From Lentzea aerocolonigenes (GTDB lineage: Bacteria > Actinomycetota > Actinomycetes > Mycobacteriales > Pseudonocardiaceae), in the NCBI RefSeq assembly GCF_000974445.1, contig NZ_BBOJ01000020.1:1-64000 (forward strand): a stretch of DNA of 64,000 nt. Reading direction: 5' to 3'. The notes beneath the pieces are model-generated. The model was not told the origin of the DNA. It ran no database searches and was given only the letters and a program-made list of their open reading frames with translations. A program made the position numbers and the translations under genes. This document shows, in pieces, positions 7,681 through 17,362 of the stretch (within the stretch, counting starts at the first letter, position 1; each line of letters starts with the position of its first letter).

Positions 7681-9059
7681 GCCTGCTCTTCGCTCGACAG
7701 CGCGCTGACGATCTCGGGGCCGAGCATCGTCACGTCGCCCGCGCCCATGGTGACGACCAGGTCGCCCTCCCTCACCAGCGACGCCACCAGCGCCGGCACC
7801 CGGTCGAACGACGGCTCGTAGTGCACGGACGCCGTCACCTGGTCGGCGATCAGCCCACCGGTCACGCCCGGCTCCGGCTCCTCGCGGGCGCCGTACACGT
7901 CCAGCACCACGACCTCGTCCGCCAGCGACAACGCGGCGGCGAACTCCGTGGCGAACGTGCGGGTGCGTGAGTACAGGTGCGGCTGGAACACCACGACGAC
8001 ACGACCCGCGGCCGCGACCGGACGCGCGGCACGCAGCTGTGCGTCGACCTCGGTCGGGTGGTGCGCGTAGTCGTCGTACACCGACACGCCACCGGCACGG
8101 CCCTTGAACTCGAACCGCCGCCGCACGCCACCGAACGCCGCCAGACCCTCGAGCATCCCGGTCTGGTCCGCGCCGAGCTCCAGGCCTGCCAAGAGAGCAG
8201 CCACGGCGTTCAACGCCATGTGCTCACCCGGCACCGCAACGCGGACCTCGACAGCGACACCGTCGATCTCGACCGAAGCCAAGCCACCGGACTCGAACGG
8301 CTTGTAGTCGACAATGCGCGCGTCGGTCGCAGTCCGGCCGTACTCGCGCACACGGATTCCGCGCGCGCGAGCCTCCGCGATCAGGCGGGCAGCACCGGGG
8401 TCGTCCACACAGGACACCAGCACACCGCCGGGCGCGATCCGTTCCAGGAACGAGTCGAACACAGCTGTGTAAGCCTCAACGGTGCCGTGGTGGTCGAGGT
8501 GGTCCGCCTCGACGTTCGTCACGACGGCGACCGACGGCGAGAAGAACAGGAACGAGCCGTCGGACTCGTCCGCCTCCGCCACGAACACGCCACCGGTGCC
8601 CTGGTGGGCGTTGGCGCCGGACTCGTTCAGGTCACCACCGATCGCGAACGACGGGTCCAACCGGCAGTGCTGCAACGCAACGGTCAGCATCGACGTGGTC
8701 GACGTCTTGCCGTGCGTACCTGCAACACACACGACACGGTGGTCTTCCATCAACGCGGCCAGCGCTTCGGCACGCCGCAGTACCGTCACGCCGCGCTCGC
8801 GGGCCGCCGCGTACTCCGGGTTCGACTCCTTGATCGCGGTCGACACCACGACCTCGGTCGGACCACCGACGAGCTGGTCCAGGTTCGACGCGTCGTGACC
8901 GACGGCGATCCGCGCGCCCTGGGCACGCAGGGCCAGCACGGTCCGCGAGTCCTTCGCGTCCGATCCGGACACCTGCGCACCACGCGCCAACAAGATCCGG
9001 GCGATGCCGCTCATGCCGGCACCACCGATGCCCACGAGGTGAACGCGCTCCAGGCTCAC
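7677..9059 (-). CDS. murC: UDP-N-acetylmuramate--L-alanine ligase MurC
   Basis: A 460-residue Mur ligase that adds L-Ala to UDP-MurNAc using ATP in the cytoplasm. The N-terminal Rossmann motif is VHLVGIGGAGMSGIA, the ATP-binding loop is VAGTHGKTSTTSM near residue 115, and the EADESDGSF segment is characteristic of MurC. It overlaps murG and ftsQ by 4 nt each. Confidence 0.98.
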   Translation of the reverse strand: MSLERVHLVGIGGAGMSGIARILLARGAQVSGSDAKDSRTVLALRAQGARIAVGHDASNLDQLVGGPTEVVVSTAIKESNPEYAAARERGVTVLRRAEALAALMEDHRVVCVAGTHGKTSTTSMLTVALQHCRLDPSFAIGGDLNESGANAHQGTGGVFVAEADESDGSFLFFSPSVAVVTNVEADHLDHHGTVEAYTAVFDSFLERIAPGGVLVSCVDDPGAARLIAEARARGIRVREYGRTATDARIVDYKPFESGGLASVEIDGVAVEVRVAVPGEHMALNAVAALLAGLELGADQTGMLEGLAAFGGVRRRFEFKGRAGGVSVYDDYAHHPTEVDAQLRAARPVAAAGRVVVVFQPHLYSRTRTFATEFAAALSLADEVVVLDVYGAREEPEPGVTGGLIADQVTASVHYEPSFDRVPALVASLVREGDLVVTMGAGDVTMLGPEIVSALSSEEQA

Positions 9060-10159
9060 TTCTTGATCACCTCCAGGACTGTGCGGGCGAGGACCTCGTC
9101 GGCCTCGCGACGGCCGGTGCTCAGGGTCGCCTGCGACATCGCGGCGAGGCGGGCGCGGTCGGCCAGCAGCGGCACGACCAGCGACGCCACCTTCTGCGGC
9201 GTGAGCTCCTCGTCCGGCACCAGCAGGCCACCGCCCGCGGAGACGACCGGGCCGGCGTTGAGGGCCTGCTCACCGTTGCCGTGAGGCAGCGGCACGAAGA
9301 TCGCGGGCAGACCGACCGCCGACACCTCGGCGACGGTCATCGCGCCGGAACGGCACAGCACGGCGTCCGCGGCGGCGTACGCGAGGTCCATCCGCTCCAG
9401 GTACGGCACCGGCACGTAGGCGGGCGCGCCCGGAACCTGTTGCACCGCAAGGGTGTTCTTCGGGCCGTGCGCGTGCAGCACGCCGACGCCCGCACGAGCG
9501 AACTCGGCCGCGACGGGCGCCACGGCCTCGTTGATCGAGCGCGCGCCCTGCGAGCCGCCGAACACCAGCAGCGTCGGCGCGTGCGGGTCCAGGCCGAAGA
9601 ACCGGCGGGCCTCGTCGCGCAACGCGGCGCGGTTCAGCGTCGTGATCGAGTGGCGCAGCGGGATGCCGATGATCTGCGCGTCCGACAGGCCGGAGTCCGG
9701 CACGGCCGCGGCGACGTGCTCGGCGAACTTCGCGCCGACCTTGTTCGCGAGACCGGCCTTGGCGTTCGCCTCGTGCACCACGATCGGCACGCGGCCACGT
9801 GCGGCGAGGTACGCGGGCAGCGCCACGTAGCCGCCGAACCCGACGACGACGTCCGCGCCGACGCGTTCGAGGACCTCACGCGTCTGCTTCACCGCGCCGC
9901 GCACGTTCAACGGCAGCTTGAGCAGGTCGAGCGTCGGCTTGCGCGGCATCGGCACCGGCGGGATCAGCTCCAGCGGGTAGCCGCGCGCCGGCACGATCTT
10001 GCTCTCCAGGCCGCGTTCGGTGCCGAGCGCGACGACACGCGCGTCCGGTCGCAGCCGCATGACCGCGTCGGCCAGCGCCAGTGCCGGCTCGATGTGTCCG
10101 GCGGTGCCACCGCCGGCGACCACGACGCACGGACCACTGGGGGCAGGGTGCCCGGTCAA
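9056..10159 (-). CDS. murG: MurG, lipid II synthase (GlcNAc transferase)
   Basis: A 367-residue GT28 glycosyltransferase that converts lipid I to lipid II on the inner membrane face. It has the N-terminal motif VVVAGGGTAGHIEPALALAD and the donor-binding segment SGAMTVAEVSAVGLP. The start is TTG, supported by GGAGG five bases upstream. It is spaced about 20 nt from ftsW. Confidence 0.97.
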   Translation of the reverse strand: MTGHPAPSGPCVVVAGGGTAGHIEPALALADAVMRLRPDARVVALGTERGLESKIVPARGYPLELIPPVPMPRKPTLDLLKLPLNVRGAVKQTREVLERVGADVVVGFGGYVALPAYLAARGRVPIVVHEANAKAGLANKVGAKFAEHVAAAVPDSGLSDAQIIGIPLRHSITTLNRAALRDEARRFFGLDPHAPTLLVFGGSQGARSINEAVAPVAAEFARAGVGVLHAHGPKNTLAVQQVPGAPAYVPVPYLERMDLAYAAADAVLCRSGAMTVAEVSAVGLPAIFVPLPHGNGEQALNAGPVVSAGGGLLVPDEELTPQKVASLVVPLLADRARLAAMSQATLSTGRREADEVLARTVLEVIKK

Positions 10160-10180
10160 GACTTCCTCCGAGAGATCAAA

Positions 10181-11647
10181 TCAGTTGTATCGCCCGCGAC
10201 CACGGGTCGACCGGCCTTGCTCTGAACGGCCCTGGTTCACCCGCCGCGTTTCGCGGCGACGGTACTCCGAGGGCGGAGCTGATCGCCCAGCCATACGACG
10301 TTCGTCGACCACTGGAAGTTGCTGCGTGCGCCGTCCCGGTGCCCGCGGAGGCGTGGACGGGCGGACCGGCTTGCGCTTGGGCGGCGGCCGGTACGCCTCG
10401 GGCGCGGGCAGCTTGAGCAGCCCGCCGACACGTCCGGGACCGAGCGAACGCAGCGCCGCGACGGCGTCGGGCTCGTGCCGCGCGCAGTTCGCGAGGATGC
10501 CGAACACGACCATCGTCGTGACGACGGAGGTGCCACCGGAGGAGATCATCGGCAGCGTGATGCCGGTGACGGGCAGCAGCCGCACGACGTACCCGATGTT
10601 GATCGCGGCCTGCGCGACGAGCCACACCGTCAGCGTCGCGGACACGATCCGGATCCACGGGTCGGTGTTGCGCGCGGCCACCCGCAGCCCGACCCACGCG
10701 AGCCCGCCGAACAGCGCCAGCACCAGCGCGCACCCGACGAACCCGAGCTCCTCGCCGATGACGGCGAAGATGAAGTCCGACTCGACGTTGGGCAGATATC
10801 GCCACTGCGAGCTGCCCTGCGCGAGCCCCTTGCCGAACAGGCCGCCCTCGGCGAGCGCGAACATCGCCTGCCGGGCCTGCAGACCGGCACCCAGCGGGTC
10901 GGCGTCGGGGTTGAGGAACGTCGTGACGCGCTGAAGCCGGTACGCGGCACCGATCGCGAGCACGACCGCACCCGCCACCGCACCACCGGCGATCACGCCG
11001 AACAACCGCATGGGCGCGCCCACGAACCACAGCAGGCTGATCAGCACCACGCCGAGCGTGATCGTGCCACCGAGGTCGGGCTGCAACATGACCAGCGCGA
11101 ACACCAGCATCGCCACCGGCACGACGGGCACCAGCAGGTGCCGGTACTGCGACAGCAACGCCCGTTTGGTGACGAGGACGTGCGCGCCCCACAACGCCAA
11201 CGCGAGTTTGACGGCCTCGATCGGCTGAAACGAGATCGGCCCGACGGTGAACCACGACCGGGCACCACCACGCACGTCGCCCAGCGGGGTCAGCACCAGC
11301 GCCAGCAACAGCACGCCGATACCCATCGCGGCCGTCGACAGGTGCCGCAGCCGCCGCAACGGGAACCGCAGCACCAGCCAGAACAACACCGAGCCGATGC
11401 AGACGTAGATGAGCTGCTTCTGGAACACGCTGTACGCCGACACACCCGAGGCGACCTGCCCCGGCGCCGACGCCGAAAGCACCATCACCAGACCCAGCAC
11501 GGTGAGCATGCCGAAGATCGCCAGCAGGAGGTGGAAGTCCGCGAGCGGCCGGCTCAGCCACGCGGTCATGCCGCCGCGCAACGACGCGACGCGGCCCGCG
11601 GGACGAACCTTGCGCTTGCTCTTCGGCTTGTCGGCGACGACGGTCAC
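10181..11647 (-). CDS. ftsW: Septal peptidoglycan polymerase FtsW (SEDS family)
   Basis: A polytopic SEDS glycosyltransferase with about ten transmembrane helices, working with FtsI at the septum. Conserved signatures include PLTGITLPMISSGGTS-like PVTGITLPMISSGGTS near residue 375. I place the start at GTG 11647 (488 aa) because AGGAGA lies 10 nt upstream. A longer reading frame to 11725 would overlap murD. The C-terminal 80 residues form a basic Pro/Arg-rich cytoplasmic tail, common in actinobacteria. Confidence 0.95.
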   Translation of the reverse strand: MTVVADKPKSKRKVRPAGRVASLRGGMTAWLSRPLADFHLLLAIFGMLTVLGLVMVLSASAPGQVASGVSAYSVFQKQLIYVCIGSVLFWLVLRFPLRRLRHLSTAAMGIGVLLLALVLTPLGDVRGGARSWFTVGPISFQPIEAVKLALALWGAHVLVTKRALLSQYRHLLVPVVPVAMLVFALVMLQPDLGGTITLGVVLISLLWFVGAPMRLFGVIAGGAVAGAVVLAIGAAYRLQRVTTFLNPDADPLGAGLQARQAMFALAEGGLFGKGLAQGSSQWRYLPNVESDFIFAVIGEELGFVGCALVLALFGGLAWVGLRVAARNTDPWIRIVSATLTVWLVAQAAINIGYVVRLLPVTGITLPMISSGGTSVVTTMVVFGILANCARHEPDAVAALRSLGPGRVGGLLKLPAPEAYRPPPKRKPVRPSTPPRAPGRRTQQLPVVDERRMAGRSAPPSEYRRRETRRVNQGRSEQGRSTRGRGRYN

Positions 11648-11714
11648 CAGATCATCGTCTCCTGTGTCAAGCGCTCGAACGGGGATTCCTGGGGCGTGTC
11701 GCCTGTTTCGAAGG

Positions 11715-13088
11715 CTACCGGCCACCTGTCAGGCGCTTCACGGCCTCCGTGAACGACTGCCCGCGGTGTGCGTAGTCGGTGAACATGTCCATCGACGCCG
11801 CCGCGGGCGCCAGCAACACGGTGTCGCCCGGCTGCGCGAACTCCTGCGCCGCCCGCACGACCGCGACCATCGGCTCGTCCTCGTCGGCGACGTCGAGCAC
11901 CCGCACCGGCACGTCCGGCGCGTGCCGGGCAAGAGCTTCGGCGATCACCGCGCGGTCGGCACCGATCAGCACCGCCCCGCGCAGCCGGTGGGATTCCGCA
12001 CGCACCATTTCGTCGACCGAGGCGCCCTTGAGCAGGCCGCCCGCGATCCACACGACGTTGTCGAACGCCCGCAGCGACGCCACCGCGGCATGCGGATTCG
12101 TCGCCTTCGAGTCGTTGATGTATTGGATATCAGTTGCGTCGACCGTCACGAGCACGGCGCGGTGAGCAGCGGGTTCGAACGCCTCCAGGCCCTCCCGCAC
12201 GGCCTCGGACGGCACACCGTAGGCACGCGCCAGAGCCGTGGCGGCCAGAGCGTCGGCGATACCGGGAGGGCCCGCGGGGCGGATCTTCGAGACCTCGATC
12301 AACGGCTCGTCGTCCGCGAACGCGCGGTCGACCAGCCAGCCGTCGCGGACGCCGAGCTGGCCCGGTTCCGGCTCGTCCAGGGTGAAGCCGACGCGGTCGC
12401 GGGCGGGAGCGTCCTCCAGCAGGTCCACGACGAGGTCGTCGTCGAGCCAGCCGATCGCCACGTCACCGGTGAGGACCTGGGCCTTCGCCTGCGCGTAGGC
12501 CTGCATGCCGCCGTGCCAGTCGAGGTGGTCCTCCGCGAGGTTGAGCAGCGCGCCGGCCTGTGGGCGCACCGACGGCGCCCAGTGCAGCTGGAAGCTCGAC
12601 AGCTCCACGGCGAGCACCCTGCGGCCCGCCAGCAACGCGTCCACCACGGGCAGGCCGACGTTTCCGCAGGCCACGGCGTCCGCACCGGCCGCGTGCAGGA
12701 TCGACTCCAGCATGCCGACCGTCGTGGTCTTGCCGTTCGTGCCGGTCACCGCGAGCCACACCGGCGGGTCGGCCAGCTCGGCGGCCATCCGCCACGCCAG
12801 CTCCACCTCACCGATCACCTCGATGCCCGCCGACGCGGCGGCCGCGAGCAGCGGGCTCGACGGCTGCCAACCCGGCGACGTGACGACCAGCGAGGTTCCG
12901 GCTGGAGGTTCCGTCAGGCCGGGCACCAGCTCCACGCCTTCGAGCAACGTCTCCAGCGCCATCAGCCGTTCCTGCGACGAGTCCGTCACCACGACCTCGG
13001 CGCCCGCCGCGAGCAACGCCTCCGCGGCGGACCGGCCGGTCACACCAGCACCGGCGACCAGTACCCGTGAACCGGCCAGCTTCGTCAT
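11715..13088 (-). CDS. murD: UDP-N-acetylmuramoylalanine--D-glutamate ligase MurD
   Basis: A 457-residue Mur ligase adding D-Glu. The N-terminus MTKLAGSRVLVAGAGVTGRS is the UDP-binding Rossmann motif, and the ATP loop VTGTNGKTTTVGM lies near residue 115. Start ATG 13088 overlaps the mraY stop by one base (TGATG) and is preferred over an in-frame ATG seven codons earlier inside mraY. Confidence 0.97.
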   Translation of the reverse strand: MTKLAGSRVLVAGAGVTGRSAAEALLAAGAEVVVTDSSQERLMALETLLEGVELVPGLTEPPAGTSLVVTSPGWQPSSPLLAAAASAGIEVIGEVELAWRMAAELADPPVWLAVTGTNGKTTTVGMLESILHAAGADAVACGNVGLPVVDALLAGRRVLAVELSSFQLHWAPSVRPQAGALLNLAEDHLDWHGGMQAYAQAKAQVLTGDVAIGWLDDDLVVDLLEDAPARDRVGFTLDEPEPGQLGVRDGWLVDRAFADDEPLIEVSKIRPAGPPGIADALAATALARAYGVPSEAVREGLEAFEPAAHRAVLVTVDATDIQYINDSKATNPHAAVASLRAFDNVVWIAGGLLKGASVDEMVRAESHRLRGAVLIGADRAVIAEALARHAPDVPVRVLDVADEDEPMVAVVRAAQEFAQPGDTVLLAPAAASMDMFTDYAHRGQSFTEAVKRLTGGR

Positions 13089-14173
13089 CAGAACCCGCCC
13101 GTCAGCCACTCGCTGTAGAACACGCCGAGCCCGAACATGCAGCAGATGCCCGCCATCAGCCAGAACCGGATGATGACCGTGGTCTCCGCCCAGCCGGCCA
13201 GCTCGAAGTGGTGGTGGAACGGTGCCATGCGGAACAGGCGCCGTCGTGAGGTGCGGAAGACCGCGACCTGCAACGCCACCGACAGGGCCTCGACCACGAA
13301 CAGACCACCGATGACGATCATCAGCAGCTCGGTGCGGGTCGCGATCGCGAGACCGGCGACGAGGCCACCCAACGCGAGCGAGCCGGTGTCACCCATGAAG
13401 ATCTTGGCGGGGGCGGCGTTCCACCAGAGGAAGCCGATGCAGCCGGCCATCGCGGCGGAGGCGACCACCGCCAGGTCCAGCGGGTCGCGCACGTCGTAGC
13501 AGCCGGCGACGGCGAAGGTGGAGCAGTTGTAGCGGAACTGCCAGAACGAGATCACCACGTAGGTGCCCAGCACCATCGCCGACGAGCCACCGGCCAGGCC
13601 GTCGAGGCCGTCGGTCAGGTTCACGGCGTTCGACCAGGCGGCGACCATGCCGTAACAGAAGACGATGAACCCGACGACGCCGAACGAGACCACGGTGATG
13701 TCGCGGACGAACGACAGGTTGACCGACGCGGGCGTCAGGCCGTCCTTGTTCGGGAACTGCAGCACGAGGATCGCGAACGTGATCGTCGCGATGAACTGGC
13801 CGACCAGCTTCGCGGTCTTGTTCAGGCCCAGGTTGCGAGCCTTGCGGATCTTGATGAAGTCGTCGAGGAAGCCGACGAGCCCCAGCGACGTGGTCAGCAT
13901 CAGCACGAGCAGGCCGGACGCCGACGGGGTCTGCTCGGACGCCGAGGCCGACATCGAGTTCACCAGGTGCGTGCCGAGGTAACCGGCCCACATCGCGATC
14001 AGGATGGCGAGGCCACCCATGGTCGGCGTGCCGCGCTTGGTCTTGTGGTGCTGTGGACCGTCCTCGCGGATCTCCTGGCCGAAGCCCTGACGGGAGAAGA
14101 TCTTGATCAGGTAGGGCGTCAGCAGGATCGACACTGCCAGTGCGATCGCTGCCGCGATCAGGATGCTCTTCAC
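13088..14173 (-). CDS. mraY: Phospho-N-acetylmuramoyl-pentapeptide transferase MraY
   Basis: A 361-residue integral membrane enzyme (about ten helices) that makes lipid I from UDP-MurNAc-pentapeptide and undecaprenyl phosphate. Diagnostic segments are GTPTMGGLAIL, NAVNLTDGLDGLAGG with the catalytic Asp pair, and FMGDTGSLALGG; the histidine motif is MAPFHHHFE. The start is GTG 14173, overlapping the murF stop as GTGA; a longer frame begins inside murF. Confidence 0.97.
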   Translation of the reverse strand: MKSILIAAAIALAVSILLTPYLIKIFSRQGFGQEIREDGPQHHKTKRGTPTMGGLAILIAMWAGYLGTHLVNSMSASASEQTPSASGLLVLMLTTSLGLVGFLDDFIKIRKARNLGLNKTAKLVGQFIATITFAILVLQFPNKDGLTPASVNLSFVRDITVVSFGVVGFIVFCYGMVAAWSNAVNLTDGLDGLAGGSSAMVLGTYVVISFWQFRYNCSTFAVAGCYDVRDPLDLAVVASAAMAGCIGFLWWNAAPAKIFMGDTGSLALGGLVAGLAIATRTELLMIVIGGLFVVEALSVALQVAVFRTSRRRLFRMAPFHHHFELAGWAETTVIIRFWLMAGICCMFGLGVFYSEWLTGGF

Positions 14174-15630
14174 TTGGTTCCTGCCTCCAGCAGGGCCTCG
14201 GCGATGCGCCACAGGCGGTAGGCGTTGGATGCCTTGACCAGCACGACGTCACCGGGCCGGATTTCCGCGCGCAGCAACGCGATCGCCGCGTCCGCGTCCG
14301 GCACCAGGACGGATTCCTCTCCCCAAGATCCTTCCAGGTGCGCACCCTGGTGCATCGCGCGGGCCGCGTCACCGATGACGACGAGCTTGCTGATGTCCAG
14401 ACGCACCGCGAGCCGGCCGATCTCGTCGTGCTCGCGCACCGCGTCGTCGCCCAGTTCCGCCATCGGGCCGAGGACGGCCCAGCTGCGGCGGGCAGGCGTG
14501 GTGGCGCGCGAGATCGTCGCGAGCGCCTTCAACGCCGCCCGCACCGAGTCGGGGTTCGCGTTGTACGCGTCGTCGATCACGGTCACGCCGTCGGCCCGGT
14601 CCGTGATGACCATGCGGTGCGCGGACACCCGTTCCGCCGCGCCGAGCCGTTGCGCCACTTCCTCCGGCGTGGCACCCAGCTCGAGTGCGATCGCGGCGGC
14701 GACCAGCGCGTTGCCCACCTGGTGCGGGCCGTTCAGCGCGAGCTTGACCTGCGCGTCTCCCTTGGCGGTCTTCAGGGTGAACGAAGCGCGGGCCTGCTCG
14801 TCCAGCTCGATGTTCTCGGCCCGGACGTCCACCTTCGGGTTCTCCCCGACCAGGACCACCTTGGCCTTCGTGCGGCTCGCCATGCCCGCGACCAGCGGGT
14901 CGTCGGCGTTGAGGATCGCGACGCCGTCCTCGGGCAGCGACTCGATCAGCTCGCCCTTGCCCTGCGCGATGCCTTCCCGGGAACCGAACTCGCTCAGGTG
15001 CGCGCTGCCGACGTTCAGCACCGCGCCGAAACGCGGCGGGGCGATCTCGCACAGGTTCGCGATGTGGCCGATCCCGCGCGCGGACAGCTCCAGCACGAGG
15101 AACTTCGTGGCCTCAGTGGCCCTGAGCGCGGTCCACGGGTGCCCGAGCTCGTTGTTGAACGAACCGGGTGGCGCGATGGTCTCGCCGGTGGGGCTCAGCA
15201 CCTGGGCGATGAGGTCCTTCGTGGACGTCTTGCCCGCCGAGCCGGTGATGCCGACGATCGTGAGGTCCTTGAGCTGGTCGGTGACGTACCGGGCGAGCTT
15301 GGCCAGCGCGGCCAGCACCGCGGCGCCCTCGCCGTTCTTGTCGCCCGCGAGCACGTAAGCGTTGGCGTGCTTGGTCTCCACCGGCGGTGCGATCACCGCG
15401 GGAGCGTCGACCTCGCGGCCGGCCAGCACGCCGGCGGCACCACTGGCGACGGCCTGGGCGGCGAAGTCGTGGCCGTCCACGCGTTCACCCGGCAGCGCCA
15501 GGAAGAGTCCGCCCTCGGTGACCTCGCGGGTGTCGAACTCGATGGAGCCGGTGATCACCGGGCTGCCATCGGTTGCGTGCAACCGTCCGCCGACGATCTC
15601 AGCGATCTCGGCGAGCGTGAGTGCGATCAA
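14170..15630 (-). CDS. murF: UDP-MurNAc-tripeptide--D-Ala-D-Ala ligase MurF
   Basis: A 486-residue Mur ligase adding D-Ala-D-Ala. The start is MIALTLAEIAEIVGGRL, the ATP loop is GITGSAGKTSTKDLIA near residue 130, and the motif VIDDAYNANPDS is typical of MurF. It overlaps murE by 4 nt. Confidence 0.97.
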   Translation of the reverse strand: MIALTLAEIAEIVGGRLHATDGSPVITGSIEFDTREVTEGGLFLALPGERVDGHDFAAQAVASGAAGVLAGREVDAPAVIAPPVETKHANAYVLAGDKNGEGAAVLAALAKLARYVTDQLKDLTIVGITGSAGKTSTKDLIAQVLSPTGETIAPPGSFNNELGHPWTALRATEATKFLVLELSARGIGHIANLCEIAPPRFGAVLNVGSAHLSEFGSREGIAQGKGELIESLPEDGVAILNADDPLVAGMASRTKAKVVLVGENPKVDVRAENIELDEQARASFTLKTAKGDAQVKLALNGPHQVGNALVAAAIALELGATPEEVAQRLGAAERVSAHRMVITDRADGVTVIDDAYNANPDSVRAALKALATISRATTPARRSWAVLGPMAELGDDAVREHDEIGRLAVRLDISKLVVIGDAARAMHQGAHLEGSWGEESVLVPDADAAIALLRAEIRPGDVVLVKASNAYRLWRIAEALLEAGTK

Positions 15631-17153
15631 CGGTGCGCCTTTCTGATCGCGGCGGTCAGCGTCTCGACGTCCGAGAACGGGTGGATCACGCCGGCGATCT
15701 CCTGTCCCGTCTCGTGTCCCTTGCCCGCCACCACGACGACATCGCCCGGATGTGCCAGCTCGACGGCCTTTTCGATCGCGAGCTTCCGGTCGCCGATCTC
15801 CAGCACCTCGCCGCGGTTCTCGGTGGCGAGGGCTCCTTCGAGCATGGCGGCCCGAATAGAAGACGCGTCTTCGCTCCTCGGGTTGTCATCGGTGATGATC
15901 AACACGTCGGCTCGTTGCGCGGCGGCCTCGCCCATCAGCGGGCGCTTGGCCCGGTCGCGGTCACCACCGCAGCCGAGCACGATGATCACCCGGCCGTCGG
16001 TCTTGGCGCGCACGGCGTCCAGCGCGAGCGCGACGGCGGCGGGCTTGTGCGAGTAGTCGACGACGGCGGTGAAGTCCTGGCCCTCGTCGACGCGCTGCAT
16101 GCGGCCGGGGACCTGGACCGTGCGCAGGCCCTCCGCGATCGCCTCGGCGCCGATGCCTTCCGCGTGCAGGCAGGCGATGGCCAGCAGGGCGTTCGCGACG
16201 TTGAAGCTGCCCGCGAGCGGCAGGTGGATCTCGACGTCGACGCCGGGCCCGTGCGCGGTGAACGTCTGCTCACCGGTCGGGCTCACCTCGACGCCGCTCG
16301 CGGTCCAGGTGGCGGGCCCGGTGGTGGAGACGGTGATCGTGCCGTCCTTGACGAGCCGGGGACCCCACTCGCCGTCGACGCAGACGACTTCCTTGCGCGC
16401 GCGGCCGTCGAACAGCTGCGCCTTGACCTCGAAGTACTCCTCCATCGAGGCGTGGAAGTCGAGGTGGTCCTGGCTGAGGTTCGTGAACGCGCCGATCTCG
16501 AACTCGGTGGCGGCGACGCGGCCCAGTTCCAGCGCGTGGCTCGACACCTCCATCGCGACGTCGGTGATGCCGCGCTCGGCCATGACGGCGAACAACGCCT
16601 GCAGGTCAGGAGCTTCCGGCGTGGTGTGCGAGCTGTCGAGCTGCTCGTCACCGATGCGCGTGCCGACCGTGCCGATCAGGCCCGTCTTCCTCCCGGCCGC
16701 CTTGAGCACCGACTCGATCATGTACGTGGTGGTGGTCTTGCCGGACGTGCCGGTGACCCCCCACAACCTGATCTTGGTCGACGGCCGGCCGTAGACGTGC
16801 GCGGCGAGCAGTCCCACGACCTCACGCGGACGTGGGTGGATCAGCACGGGCACGTCCTTGAGTGCCTCGCGCGCGGCACCGGCCTCGTCCGTGAGCACGG
16901 CGACGGCACCGTTCGCGATCGCCGTCTCGGCGAAGTCGGCACCGTGCACGCGCGCACCGGGCAGCGCGGCGTACAGGTCGCCGGGGACCACGTGCTGAGC
17001 ACGCAGCGTCACCCCCGTCACCTGGACGTCGGCATGTGCTGGCCTGGTCAGGTGCACGTCGGCAACCGCGGCGAGAGCAGCCACGGAAGCAGGGCGGATG
17101 GCGTTGGGGCGGGGCGGGGCGGTCGCGACCTTGCCCTCGAGCTTGGCAGGCAC
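15627..17153 (-). CDS. murE: UDP-MurNAc-dipeptide--meso-DAP ligase MurE
   Basis: A 508-residue Mur ligase. The ATP loop is GVTGTSGKTTTTYM. The DNPR motif (ITDDNPRSED) is the known meso-diaminopimelate-binding signature, so the third stem residue is probably meso-DAP. The start is GTG 17153; no ribosome site precedes it, but TAGCCT (17166-17161) lies 7 nt upstream, so a leaderless transcript is likely. It is therefore the first gene of a separate murE-ftsQ operon, and its usual upstream neighbour ftsI is 7.5 kb away. Confidence 0.95.
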   Translation of the reverse strand: MPAKLEGKVATAPPRPNAIRPASVAALAAVADVHLTRPAHADVQVTGVTLRAQHVVPGDLYAALPGARVHGADFAETAIANGAVAVLTDEAGAAREALKDVPVLIHPRPREVVGLLAAHVYGRPSTKIRLWGVTGTSGKTTTTYMIESVLKAAGRKTGLIGTVGTRIGDEQLDSSHTTPEAPDLQALFAVMAERGITDVAMEVSSHALELGRVAATEFEIGAFTNLSQDHLDFHASMEEYFEVKAQLFDGRARKEVVCVDGEWGPRLVKDGTITVSTTGPATWTASGVEVSPTGEQTFTAHGPGVDVEIHLPLAGSFNVANALLAIACLHAEGIGAEAIAEGLRTVQVPGRMQRVDEGQDFTAVVDYSHKPAAVALALDAVRAKTDGRVIIVLGCGGDRDRAKRPLMGEAAAQRADVLIITDDNPRSEDASSIRAAMLEGALATENRGEVLEIGDRKLAIEKAVELAHPGDVVVVAGKGHETGQEIAGVIHPFSDVETLTAAIRKAHR

Positions 17154-17166
17154 GGGCAAGAGGCTA
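17154..17166 (-). promoter_or_regulatory. -10 of leaderless murE promoter
   Basis: On the minus strand TAGCCT (17166-17161) is followed by seven bases and the GTG of murE. No good -35 is seen 17-18 nt further upstream. Confidence 0.5.
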
Positions 17167-17362
17167 CCGGCGTACACAGAGTGGCCGAGCGGCGCGTTGG
17201 CGTTCGGGTGATGATCGGTCCCGCTGAGCCGTTCGAGTGGCCTCGCGCAGTGGTCTTCAGGAGTGAGCCCGTCCGGCCGAACAAGTTCCTGCCCGGTTTG
17301 TGACTTTGGGCCCTGTGACCAGCAGTGCAGTCGAGGTGAGGTAGAGGCGGCAGGAGGCGGCG

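Noticed and set aside
10319..11752. A 477-codon plus-strand frame over ftsW
   Set aside because: Low-complexity shadow of a well-conserved membrane protein on the other strand.
14140..16056. A 638-codon plus-strand open frame across murF/murE
   Set aside because: It is antisense to conserved Mur ligases and its product is Arg/His/Asp-rich as expected of a high-GC shadow frame.
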